Positions 1 to 9,800 of a DNA stretch of 64,000 nt are shown piece by piece; position 1 is the first letter of the stretch, and every line of letters starts with the position of its first letter. A program made the translations under genes and the position numbers. Under the pieces are notes generated by a model, which had not been told where the DNA came from, searched no databases, and was given only the letters and a program-made list of their open reading frames with translations. This DNA comes from CAXBNB01 sp040222275 (GTDB lineage Bacteria; Bacteroidota; Bacteroidia; Cytophagales; Cyclobacteriaceae), in NCBI GenBank assembly GCA_040222275.1, contig JAVKDJ010000018.1, positions 1-64,000 on the forward strand, given 5' to 3'.

Positions 1-23
1 TACAAATTAACTAAACGACAGTG

Positions 24-79
24 GGTGCGAGCCTTTGGCTCTTATCCATCAAACCAGATACGACCCAAAGGCTCGCACC
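24..79. repeat. Long perfect inverted repeat
   Basis: Two perfect 15-base arms, GGTGCGAGCCTTTGG at 24-38 and its reverse complement at 65-79, are separated by 26 bases. The repeat lies just downstream of the SemiSWEET gene on its strand. There is no U-tract on either side, so it is not a clear intrinsic terminator. It could be an mRNA 3'-end stabilising hairpin, or part of a dispersed palindromic element, since the window starts here and the left context is missing. Confidence 0.6.
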
Positions 80-145
80 AGCACAATTGCCCTGTTTGTC
101 TCACCATGACGGTGAAAGGATTTACTCTGGAACCGGGTTACGAGT

Positions 146-403
146 CTAGTCCGTAAACGTAAACTTGAAATAAATCAACAGGAGGCTCAGGAACAAAATC
201 ATGGAATTGGCAATCACTACCGGCCACAGCAACAAGGAAAAGCCATAAATCAACCAGATAATGGTACTGGAAAACACAATCAGGATCATGTATATGCTCA
301 AGTCTTTCACACTTCTGGTTTTCCAGGCTTTCCACACCTGAGGTATAAAGGTGATGCTACTAAGAACAGCCCCTGTGTGGCCTGCGATTTCTATCCAATT
401 CAT
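146..403 (-). CDS. SemiSWEET-type sugar transporter (PQ-loop, MtN3 family)
   Basis: An 85-residue integral inner-membrane protein with three predicted helices (about 6-24, 36-58 and 60-80), the size of bacterial SemiSWEETs, which dimerise to make a facilitative sugar channel. The PQ motif (FIPQ, P21-Q22) followed by a basic loop (WKAWKTRSVKDLS) is the family signature. I start at ATG 403 (MNWIEIAG) rather than an upstream in-frame start at 463, which would add a charged 20-residue extension. It is last in the unit trehalase then transporter, with a 92-base gap. Passing the glucose released by the upstream trehalase is an attractive role but is inferred; substrate cannot be read from the sequence. 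Confidence 0.85.
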   Translation of the reverse strand: MNWIEIAGHTGAVLSSITFIPQVWKAWKTRSVKDLSIYMILIVFSSTIIWLIYGFSLLLWPVVIANSMILFLSLLLIYFKFTFTD

Positions 404-495
404 TTTTGTATATTTAAGCCGCAAAGATATCTGAGTTGTTTGGATCGGTGAAGGCTTTCGCAAAAAGAATCAGACGATGAACAAAGAAGTATAGA

Positions 496-2100
496 TTACT
501 CTTTGGTGGTCATTTCCTCAATTTTCTTTTTATCCAGCATAACCTTCTCTAGGGCCAGCGCCACCCCATTTGTCCAACCGAAACCATCCTGAAGGGGGTA
601 CTCTCCCCCACCAGCCTGCAATCCTGTATCTACAACATTGTATTTTTCTATCATTTTACCTGTAGCCTTATATACCTCCCTGTTTCTGTCCAGCCATCTT
701 TGGGCCGCCAGATTGCCCAATTCAAAATGCCCATAGTTGTACAGTCCATTGATGGTGATCCATTGTAGTGGAGCCCATCCATTGGGTGCATCCCACTGCT
801 GGCCGGTTTGGTTCAAGGTACTTACAAAACCTCCGGGCTTTAAAAATTGCTGGTCCAAAATCCCGCTCACACTCCTGGCCTGCTGTTTGGATGCAATCCT
901 GAAATACAAAGGATATGCGCCAGCGAGTGAAAGCACGCCAGTAGGTTGTCCGGCACGAAAATCATAATCTACAAAGAAACCCAAGTGGTCATCCCAAAGG
1001 TATCGATGTATCGCTCGTTTTCTCCTATCCGCCTTGAGCAAAAACTCCTTAGATTTGCCAATATCACCCTGCCAGTTGTACCCTTGTGAAATCATTACTT
1101 CAAGATGGTACATCAGGCAATTGAGATCAACGGGTATAATATCGGTAGTATGTATGGTTGAAATGTTTTTGTGGTCTGCAAACCACCTGCTGCTGTAATC
1201 CCAGCCCGATTCGGCACCTGCCCTCAAATGTCTGTAGGTGGTACCTGCATTCAGTCCATTGCTGTGCACCAATTCATAGTCTTCTTTATAAGATTCGGGC
1301 CTTGGTTGGTCATATTGGTCCCAATACCTATTCAAAATACTTGAATCAGGAAGCAGCACTACCCTTTCGTTTGCAACGATCCCAGGCTTGAGGTTTTGAA
1401 CACCACGCATCCAAAATTGGTATTCTTTCACCATGGCATCAAGGTAACCCATAAAATCATCCCTGTCTTTGGAAGCCACCAGGCTTACCATCAAAGAAAA
1501 AAATGGTGGTTGGGACCTGCCAGCATAGTAGGCCCTGTTTCCATTGGGGATAAAACCCAGTGAATCAATAAGAAAAGAAAAATTGTCCACCATGTTTCTG
1601 GTCATCTTTTCCCGTCCGGATAGGTTTAAGCCAAGCATGGTAAAGTAGCTGTCCCAATAATAAATTTCCCTAAACCTGCCCCCGGGGACTACATAAGCGT
1701 GGGGCAAAGGAATCAAAGAGGAATTAGGCTGTGGGGTATCTGCCCGCTGTGACAACACAGGCCACAAACTATGAATGTGTGCAGTCATGGATTTGGATGT
1801 GTCACTGGCAAAGTCATCCCCTTTTGGTGCAGGGATTTCAAAATTGGCATGCACAAAAGCCTCCAGGTTTTTGCCTTCCGGTTTGCTTTGATCATAATCC
1901 GCCACTATCTGCATCAATGGCCGCTTTGGAATACAGTCCACAAAAGTCTTTGAATCTTCAAACACCGCAGACCACTGCACCTGCCTGAAAAACTCCGACT
2001 CGTAATAATTGCCCCTTTCCTGCTCAAGGTTTTGCCCACAGGCAACCAGCAATGTCAACAGCCATACAATACCCCTGTCAACAACCCATCTCACCCTCAT
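496..2100 (-). CDS. treA: GH37 trehalase, lipoprotein
   Basis: An exported alpha,alpha-trehalase (trehalose to two glucose). Residues 1-21 form a lipoprotein signal ending in the lipobox LVAC (Cys21), so the enzyme should be membrane-anchored outside the cytoplasm. Both GH37 signatures are visible: PGGRFREIYYWDSY at 139-152 and QWDAPNGWAP at 435-444. The expected catalytic acid lies in SGWDYSSRW (Asp301) and the base in GGGEY (Glu500), so the (alpha/alpha)6 barrel looks intact at 534 residues, a normal family length. It begins 11 bases after the upstream haloperoxidase-fold gene and precedes SemiSWEET, so it belongs to the SusCD unit. GH37 is nearly always trehalose-specific, but activity on a modified alpha-glucoside cannot be excluded. 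Confidence 0.93.
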   Translation of the reverse strand: MRVRWVVDRGIVWLLTLLVACGQNLEQERGNYYESEFFRQVQWSAVFEDSKTFVDCIPKRPLMQIVADYDQSKPEGKNLEAFVHANFEIPAPKGDDFASDTSKSMTAHIHSLWPVLSQRADTPQPNSSLIPLPHAYVVPGGRFREIYYWDSYFTMLGLNLSGREKMTRNMVDNFSFLIDSLGFIPNGNRAYYAGRSQPPFFSLMVSLVASKDRDDFMGYLDAMVKEYQFWMRGVQNLKPGIVANERVVLLPDSSILNRYWDQYDQPRPESYKEDYELVHSNGLNAGTTYRHLRAGAESGWDYSSRWFADHKNISTIHTTDIIPVDLNCLMYHLEVMISQGYNWQGDIGKSKEFLLKADRRKRAIHRYLWDDHLGFFVDYDFRAGQPTGVLSLAGAYPLYFRIASKQQARSVSGILDQQFLKPGGFVSTLNQTGQQWDAPNGWAPLQWITINGLYNYGHFELGNLAAQRWLDRNREVYKATGKMIEKYNVVDTGLQAGGGEYPLQDGFGWTNGVALALEKVMLDKKKIEEMTTKE

Positions 2101-2111
2101 AAATGCTTTTT

Positions 2112-3425
2112 TTATTTTTTCATTTTGATTTTAGAAACCAGGTACCTGCCCAGTTTCCTGCCCTGGGCTACACCGTTTTCTATGGCCGGCATGTAGTGAA
2201 TACCGCCATAGAGTCGGCTAATGGCCGCTTCATCAGATGCTGCGGTGAAAGAATCAAAATTTCGTACAGGCAAACCATAGATCAATTCCGAGTCGTCTTC
2301 AAATGGAAAAGGCTCCCCATATATGGAAGTGAGGGCTACCCCTGCTGCACCTGAAATCACACTGTGCCCGCTGGTGTATTCAGGAAAGGGAGGTGTCTGT
2401 AGCAAAGGCAACCAATCCTGGTCTATGTATTGGTTGATCACAGTCTCAGGCCGGATCAGGTTACTCCTGTATTTTTCGTCCCAGCAGCTGATAAAACCAT
2501 CCGCAAGGGCCAACGAAGTGAGGGCATAGGTTGCAGTGCTTTTCATCAAATTGGCACTGTCTATTTCGCAGGCAATCTTCGCTATACCGATCCAATGGCC
2601 TCCCGGTGTGATTTTTTTGGTAGCAAACATGGCATGTCCATGCACATTGATCACGAAGGGGTTGCAATCCCAAAAGCTTGCAATCTCTGACTGCTCTTCG
2701 TCCAGGTTTTTACCCACCTCATACACTTCCATCACCTCATTGTAAAAATCACTGTTTTCTGTCATGTCAAAATTTGTAGGCCTTACGGGGGTAAACTGAT
2801 CGGCAGAATCGATGACAAAAGTCCTGATTTTGCTCCAGTGGGGCTCTATGGCTTCAAAATAGCCCGGAGGTGTTGGTTGCCACCTGTCTTCTTGGTCTAT
2901 CACGGCAAATTTTTGAAATGTCCGCGTTTCTTTATAGTTGTCCTTTCCTGACCAGGCCAGGATATCATCAGCTACTATTTTTGCGTATTCAATCGAGTTG
3001 TTGAGTACGGTCTCATCCAAACCCTTTTCCCTTACTTTAGTCAAAAACTCGTTCTGGTATTCTTCTATTTTATCTTCAGAAAAAATCAATGCCCTGCCCA
3101 CGTTGATAAACGCCTGCACGGCAGCCAACTCCAGGTCCACTTCTTTTTCCGGTGTGGGTATGCCATCAAAGCCTTTGAGCTGGCCTGCCAATGAAATGTA
3201 AGAAGGATCTGTTTGAACCATCACCTCATAAGCCGCTATGCTGGGGTAGGCATATATACGGCTGGCCACTGGTGGCGAAAAAATATCATGTACGATCACA
3301 TCGGTCAGACGCTGCATGGTTTCATGCAGCAGGGCTGCCTCGATTTCTACATCTTTCTTTTTTTGCGCACAGGAGCTGATCAACAAAAGGGCAATAATTA
3401 GTGTAAATAGTAGGTTTTTAAACAT
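2112..3425 (-). CDS. Vanadium-haloperoxidase/PAP2-fold lipoprotein
   Basis: A 437-residue lipoprotein (lipobox ISSC near residue 19) with the three motifs of the vanadium haloperoxidase / acid phosphatase superfamily in order: K318-x6-R325-P326, SGH at 352-354, and S403-R404-x5-H410. These residues form the oxyanion (vanadate or phosphate) pocket. Members either oxidise halides with peroxide or act as phosphatases, and the fold alone does not decide which. Such proteins recur beside SusCD pairs and FG-GAP lipoproteins in Bacteroidota. Here it lies between the second FG-GAP lipoprotein and trehalase, with only 11 bases to trehalase, which supports cotranscription. A phosphatase on imported or cell-bound sugar phosphates is as plausible as a haloperoxidase. 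Confidence 0.85.
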   Translation of the reverse strand: MFKNLLFTLIIALLLISSCAQKKKDVEIEAALLHETMQRLTDVIVHDIFSPPVASRIYAYPSIAAYEVMVQTDPSYISLAGQLKGFDGIPTPEKEVDLELAAVQAFINVGRALIFSEDKIEEYQNEFLTKVREKGLDETVLNNSIEYAKIVADDILAWSGKDNYKETRTFQKFAVIDQEDRWQPTPPGYFEAIEPHWSKIRTFVIDSADQFTPVRPTNFDMTENSDFYNEVMEVYEVGKNLDEEQSEIASFWDCNPFVINVHGHAMFATKKITPGGHWIGIAKIACEIDSANLMKSTATYALTSLALADGFISCWDEKYRSNLIRPETVINQYIDQDWLPLLQTPPFPEYTSGHSVISGAAGVALTSIYGEPFPFEDDSELIYGLPVRNFDSFTAASDEAAISRLYGGIHYMPAIENGVAQGRKLGRYLVSKIKMKK

Positions 3426-3545
3426 ATTCAGTTAGTTATGCTAGTACATCTTAAATTCAAAGCCGTACATTTTTGGGAATGGATGGATTCAAAGATAAAC
3501 CAGTTTTTTAGAAAGAAATCCATAAGCATAAAAAGAAGTAACTTC

Positions 3546-6500
3546 TTAGTCCTTTGCAATAAGCATTGCCGGGGCATCATTGAACCCCAAAACAAATTTC
3601 GGTTGGTTGCTGCTGTTCAGCCTGCATATTTTTCTCAATTGCCCGTCAATTTTCAATGGACCGACCGGCCTGATTGCCAGTTGGCCATTTTTACCAATCG
3701 TTAAAATGTTACCATAATTGGCATCATATCGCCCCATCTCGATGTTGCAATCGTAAAAATTACCTCCTATCACTACATCTGTGGAATGTTCGCCGTTGGA
3801 AGAGAGTACGCTTGCGGCTTGAAGGGAAGAAAATTGCATCTGCTGTGGCAAAAAATGGGTTTCGAAAGTGCCGTCCCCATTGTTTTCGAAATAGGCACTG
3901 CTAAAGGTGTTGGCCTCATAGGCAATTGATTGCTCAATTTCCTCTGCGCCAAACAACTCGGTGAGGGAAGCCCTGGCAAAATCTTTGGCCATCAAATACC
4001 TCTTTTTCAATTCTGGCATTTGTTTGGTCAACTCTTCAAAATTGGCAAAAGGAATCTCTTTGCCCTTTTTGTAGTATGTCAGTATTTGTTCTATTTGATT
4101 GTTGTGGTCAAAATCTGCCACATACATCCTTACAGGCTCTTCATGTGTTGGTTTGAGTTTGGAGTTTTCACCGGTATTGCCTGCCAATATATCCACATCG
4201 CCATCCTGATCATAATCATAAGGCAAAACGAAGTTCCACCATCCTTTTAATTGGTTAAATGTACTCTCCGTAAACTTTCCCTGGTTGTTGTAGTATATTT
4301 TGACTGGCTCCCACTCTATGGCCAAAATTAAGTCCTGATCGCCATCCATATCAATATCAACCCAATGGCCATCTTTTACCATGCCTGCATTCAGCATTGA
4401 CCCTGCTTTTGCTTGGGTTACATTTTCAAACTTCCCGTTTCCAATGTTTTGGAACAAATAAGATTCAGGAACCAGGCCATGGTTGTGGGGGACGGCACGT
4501 CCGCCAAAAAACAGGTCTGTGAGCCCATCGTTGTTGAAATCAGCAGGTAATACACAAGAGGCAGTCATAAAAGCCCCTTCAAAAGGAAAGCTCTTTTCAA
4601 ATTGCCCGTTACCCATATTGATATACAGCCGCTGTTTCAGGTATTCACTTTCACCCCTATACTCATTGCCGCCTGAAGCCACTACCAGGTCAAGGTCCCC
4701 GTCATTGTCCAGATCAATCAGGGCTGCATCAACATCTTCGAAAATGCTGTCGTTGCTGATGGCTTTTGGAGTAGCTTTTTCAAACTTTCCGCTGTGGGAT
4801 TGCATATAAATCTCTCCTTTTCTACGTTTTGCCCCACCAAAAAAGACGTCATCCAACCCATCGCCATTGATATCGCCCACTGCTACTGCAGGCCCTTCTG
4901 AGGACACCATGCCTGGAATGAGGGTTTCGCGGTTGAATTCCACAAAGGGATTTTCACTATGTACAAAATCAAGCTGGCTCTCTGTAGTTGCGTCCCTAAA
5001 TGCGTCATGCTTTTCATTCTTTACCAAGGTGCTAAAATCAAACTGTGGGAGGCCAGTCTTCCAGCTTTTTTTCACTTGCTTATTGATTTCCTTTAGGCTG
5101 ATCGGTTCGTAAGTATTGTCTGGCCAGACCAGCAGTACAGAATCGACCTCAGAAACATCACCTATGCCCAGGTGTAGGCCATTTTCCATACTCGATTGAA
5201 AACCTTTCGTGGGAAAGTTTTCCGCAATCAGTAATTCCCCTCCTTTTTTGAATGCGAACAGCCGCGCCCCCACGGCCATCATGTTGCGAGGCAACCCGGA
5301 GGGCTTTATAAAGTAGTAGTCCGAATTCATTGATTTCCTTTCATTTTGCCTGTTTTTGTACAAAAATGCAGCATCTTCAATGTTGTTCACTACAATATCC
5401 AGATCCCCATCATTATCAAAATCGGCGTATGCAGCACCATTGGAAAAAGACTCATTGTTGCCGGCCACTTCATGTTCCAAATCTTCAAATTGAAGGTTTT
5501 TACCATTCCTGAAGAATTTGTTGGGGAGTTTTATTTTGGGCATCATTTCTACAACAGACATGTCTTCCTTGTCCATGCTATTGTGGGATGTTTTCCACAT
5601 GAGGTCCTGATCTGAAGTCCTGAATTTCACATAATCAATGTCATTCATCCTCCTGGGAATACCATTGCTCACAAAAATATCCTTGTATCCGTCATGGTCA
5701 AAATCAAACATAAGGGGCGCCCATGACCAGTCTGTGGCATCTACACCAGCATACATGCCTATTTCACTAAAGGTATCATCTCCGTTGTTCAGCTGGAGGT
5801 TGTTTCTGGCATACTGGTGGTTGTATCCAAAACCAAGTTTGAACTTGAAAATGCCAAAGGCATCTTCGCCAAGTGAGGTCTTTAGTATATAGGGGTCTTC
5901 TGGCGCCATGTCTAGTGAAATGATTTCCGAAAAACCATCGTTGTTGATGTCTGCCATATCCACACCCATGGAAAACCGGCTTGTGTGCCGCAGTTGTTCG
6001 GTTACAGATTCTTTGAAAGTACCATCCTGTTGGTTGATGTACAGGTAGTCATTTTCATGAAAATCGTTTCCGATGTAGATATCCGGCCAGCCATCAAGAT
6101 TGATATCGGAAATGGCAATACCCAGGCCATAGCCAATGACGGTGCTCTGTATGTTCGCTTTTTCAGACACATCCTTATAAACCCCGTCAACGTTTTCCAG
6201 TAATCTGTCTCCGGATTGTGGGTGCTTTTTATTTTGGAATGAACTTCGCTTGCCAAATGTACTGTTGTGGTGGAGGGAGTGGTTTAGCTGGTACATGTCC
6301 AGGTCACCATCGAGATCGTAATCAAAAAAAGCGGCCTGTGTTGAAAAACCTACGAAATCCAGGCCGTATTCCCCGGCCATATCCTTGTAGCGGGGTATGC
6401 CATCCTCTATCCCCTGGCAAACATACAATTGGTTTTTACCTTTCAACACTTCATAGTCGCCAATTTGCGACACGTAAATGTCCAGCAGCCCGTCATTGTT

Positions 6501-6869
6501 GATGTCAAGGACAGTCGATCCGGTAGTCCATCCTGGCTGCCCCGACATTCCTGCTTTCCGGCTTATATCCTCGAATTCCAGCTTGCCCCTGTTCAGGTAC
6601 AGGCTGTTGGCCTCCATATTGCTGGTAAAAAATATGTCCTGTAGTCCGTCATTGTTGAAATCACCTACTGATACACCACCTCCATTGAAGAAGTACATGT
6701 AGTTGAACACATTGAGGCTTTCGGTTTGTTGCGGGTTGTTCGAAAATTTCAACCCTGTGTGCATATAGCTCAACAGTTCAAATTGGACATCTCTATCATC
6801 GGTAGTCCGGCAGCCGGATACAGTCCAAACCACTATAATTAAAAGTATCAGGTATCCTTTAAATTCCAT
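3546..6869 (-). CDS. FG-GAP/VCBS repeat, ASPIC/UnbV lipoprotein (CRTAC1-like), copy 2
   Basis: A giant surface-type lipoprotein (lipobox VSGC, Cys20 from the chosen start). At least twelve repeats of the calcium-binding DxNxDGxxD type are visible, such as GDFNNDGLQDIFF, DYDLDGDLDMY and DFDNDGDLDIVV, forming two beta-propellers. They flank a central ASPIC/UnbV segment around residues 530-600 (FPTKGFQSSMENGLHLGIG). The family is often mislabelled RNA-binding; it is exported and its ligand is unknown. Its paralogue lies immediately upstream with a 12-base gap. I chose ATG 6869, which has AGGGA 9 bases upstream; ATG 6878 sits directly against that motif. A role in binding glycan at the SusCD complex is inferred from neighbourhood only. 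Confidence 0.88.
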   Translation of the reverse strand: MEFKGYLILLIIVVWTVSGCRTTDDRDVQFELLSYMHTGLKFSNNPQQTESLNVFNYMYFFNGGGVSVGDFNNDGLQDIFFTSNMEANSLYLNRGKLEFEDISRKAGMSGQPGWTTGSTVLDINNDGLLDIYVSQIGDYEVLKGKNQLYVCQGIEDGIPRYKDMAGEYGLDFVGFSTQAAFFDYDLDGDLDMYQLNHSLHHNSTFGKRSSFQNKKHPQSGDRLLENVDGVYKDVSEKANIQSTVIGYGLGIAISDINLDGWPDIYIGNDFHENDYLYINQQDGTFKESVTEQLRHTSRFSMGVDMADINNDGFSEIISLDMAPEDPYILKTSLGEDAFGIFKFKLGFGYNHQYARNNLQLNNGDDTFSEIGMYAGVDATDWSWAPLMFDFDHDGYKDIFVSNGIPRRMNDIDYVKFRTSDQDLMWKTSHNSMDKEDMSVVEMMPKIKLPNKFFRNGKNLQFEDLEHEVAGNNESFSNGAAYADFDNDGDLDIVVNNIEDAAFLYKNRQNERKSMNSDYYFIKPSGLPRNMMAVGARLFAFKKGGELLIAENFPTKGFQSSMENGLHLGIGDVSEVDSVLLVWPDNTYEPISLKEINKQVKKSWKTGLPQFDFSTLVKNEKHDAFRDATTESQLDFVHSENPFVEFNRETLIPGMVSSEGPAVAVGDINGDGLDDVFFGGAKRRKGEIYMQSHSGKFEKATPKAISNDSIFEDVDAALIDLDNDGDLDLVVASGGNEYRGESEYLKQRLYINMGNGQFEKSFPFEGAFMTASCVLPADFNNDGLTDLFFGGRAVPHNHGLVPESYLFQNIGNGKFENVTQAKAGSMLNAGMVKDGHWVDIDMDGDQDLILAIEWEPVKIYYNNQGKFTESTFNQLKGWWNFVLPYDYDQDGDVDILAGNTGENSKLKPTHEEPVRMYVADFDHNNQIEQILTYYKKGKEIPFANFEELTKQMPELKKRYLMAKDFARASLTELFGAEEIEQSIAYEANTFSSAYFENNGDGTFETHFLPQQMQFSSLQAASVLSSNGEHSTDVVIGGNFYDCNIEMGRYDANYGNILTIGKNGQLAIRPVGPLKIDGQLRKICRLNSSNQPKFVLGFNDAPAMLIAKD

Positions 6870-6881
6870 TTTACACATTCC

Positions 6882-9800
6882 CTAATTTTTCTTTAGGTTG
6901 AACATTTTAGGTTGTTGGTTGTTCACCAAAACCAGCAGGGAGCTATTTTCGGTATTGTTCAGCGACATGATTTGTTTGACATCTCCACGGACGAAAAAAC
7001 CACTTTCAGATGTGTTTACCGGGTTAAAATTCCCCTTGCCATCGTTGATCAAAACATGGCCAAAACTGGCATCTAATCTGGAGAATTGTGGCGAAAATCC
7101 TGAGTCGTTTCCACCCAATACCAGATCCTTAAAAGAATCGCCGTTGAGGTCAATGCATTTGATATCGCACACACAGGAAAACTGGATTTCCCTGGGTAGT
7201 GCCACCAAACGGAAATTACCTTCACCCTCATTGATTGCTACCACTGATTTGAAGAAATTGCCAACTTTCACCTGTGCCTTTTCCAGGACTTCTTTGGGAA
7301 ACAGCTCCTGTATCGATTTGGAGGAATAATCCACATGGCTTAGGCTCTTTTTCTTCAAGCTCACAATCTGGGAGGTAAGTTCCTTCTTCAGGGCAACAGG
7401 CATATCCCTACCCTCAATGGTCTGTGTGACGATCTTTTCTATTGTCCCGTTTTTGTCAAAATCCGAGAGCCAAAGTTTGGCCGGTTCCGACTCACTTCCA
7501 CCAAAATAGAAGTTTTCACCCCTATTGCCCAATATGAGGTCCTGATCGCCATCATTGTCTATATCATCACTTTCAACGGTGTACCACCAGCCCGAATAAT
7601 CCTTCAAATTGGAATCCACAGAGGTGATGCTTTCACTATCCAGGGCAAAAATCCTGGGGGATTCCCATTCCCCTACTATCACCAGCTCTGGGGTCGGATT
7701 GCCGGATACATCCACAAGTTTAGCGTCAGTCACCATGCCCAAACCCTGAAAGACCGGTTCCCTCATTAGCTTTGAGGGCCTGAAGGTGCCATTGCCTGTA
7801 TTTTCATACAAAAAGTTCGGAGGTGAGATTCCATAGACATTAGGCACACTACGACTTCCAACAAAAAGGTCCATATCCCCATCCGAATCGTAATCAACTG
7901 GTACTACGGTAGAGGTATTGTAGCCATTCATGGGCAAAGCCCTTTTGGACGCTGTAAAATTTCCCTTTCCGTCGTTCAGGTACACCCTGTCTTGCAAAAG
8001 GCGCGACCGCTCCGGTGCATGGTTGCCGCCCGACCCAACGAACAGATCGAGATCACCATCGGAATCCGCATCGAAAAATTCTGCGGCAGTATCTTCATAG
8101 TCGGCATCCTGATCAAAAGCAGGACATTTTATTTCAGTGAACATGGCGCCTTTGGCCAGGAAGAGTTTGCCTGCCTGCCTGCTCGCACCCCCAATGAATA
8201 CATCCTCCAAACCATCTCCATCCACATCGGCTTTCGCTCCTTTTGGCCCTTCTTTGGAGAGCATTTTAATGATAAGCCCTTCACGGTAAAAATCTACATA
8301 CTCATCCTCCTGATGGGCAGCAAAGTCACTTGCCACCTCTTCCATCATACTTTTCGTTGCAATGGCGGGAACTTCTTTTTTGGACTTGGTCACTGCATCG
8401 TAAGCTACATGAATAAGTTCATCTACTGGCGGGGCTTGCAACACAGTCCTTTTTCCATCAAACCACCTAACTACCAGGGAATCAATAGATTTAGTGTCAC
8501 CAACCCCAAGTGTAAGTTTATGCTCAACGGAAGACTGAAAGCCCCTTGTAGGTATCAGTTCGGTATTGAAAACCTGCCCTTTGGCATACACCAGCACCTT
8601 AGATCCAAGGGCATGTGTGTTCTTTTCTGTTCCTTTTAGATTTACCGCAATAAAATGGTTTTCAAACAACTGATCGCTGTTGTTCTGATACAGAAATGCC
8701 TCCTGATTGGTATTGTTGACCACCAGATCCAGGTCCCCGTCATTGTCAAGGTCGCCGTAGGCCGAGCCATTGGAAAAAGACGGTTGGGCAAATCCAGAAG
8801 CTATTCCAGCATCCTGGAAGGTGAGGTCTCCCCGACTGAGGAAAAAATCATTCAAGATGGGGTTGGCCGGCATCTTTTCAATGATTTTATCGACTTCCTC
8901 TTTCTCACCGCTGATCGCCATTTTCTGTATGATGTCATTGGCAAAAAAATCAATAAAATCCTGATCGGTAACGTCCCTTGGTATGCCATTGCATACGTAT
9001 ATATCGCGGTAACCGTCGTTATTGGCATCAAACAACAAGGCACCCCAACTCCAGTCGGAGGCGGACACCCCTCCGTACCAGGATATTTCGCTGAATGTAG
9101 AGTTACCGTTGTTCAGTTGTAGCGTATTGTGCATGTATTGGTAATAAAAGTCCCTTTTGAGTTTGAGGTCAAACACATTGAAATGCTCAAAATTTGATAT
9201 GGTCTTTTTTCTTTTGTCAGTTTTAGGCAGCATTTCAGTAATGAACACCTCGGCATGCCCATCATTGTTCAGGTCGGCCATATCTGCTCCCATTGAGGCA
9301 AGGCTGATATGCTGCATTTGGTTTTTTATTTCCTCAGAGAAAGTACCATCCTGTTGGTTGATGTACAAATAATCCCTTTCGAAAAAATCATTGGACACGT
9401 AAATGTCCGGATAATTGTCATTATTGATATCGCCCACTGTAACACCCAGGCCAAAGCCAATCAGGCTGCTATAAATACCGGCTTCTTCGTTCACTTCTAC
9501 AAACTTGTTGTTGTCGTTTCTTAAAAGCTGATCTCCTCCACCTTTTAAGAAATCCTTCACCGGCCAGTCTTCTGCCCGCAGCTCCCTTTTGTTGCTGTAG
9601 TTGAGCGTATTTACCGGGATAAAACTATTGTTCAGGATGTACACATCCAGGTCGCCATCCAGGTCATAATCAAAAAAGGCCGCATGGGTCGAATAGCCAT
9701 TGTTGTTGAGGTTGTACTCTGCTGCACGCTCGGTGAAGGTCAAATCCCCATTGTTGATAAACAGCTCATTTTCCTGGTCACTACCTTTTTCATATCCGGC

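Noticed and set aside
7992..8639. A 215-codon plus-strand open frame
   Set aside because: Antisense to the FG-GAP lipoprotein gene, whose repeat motifs fill the minus strand; no start signal or family motif.
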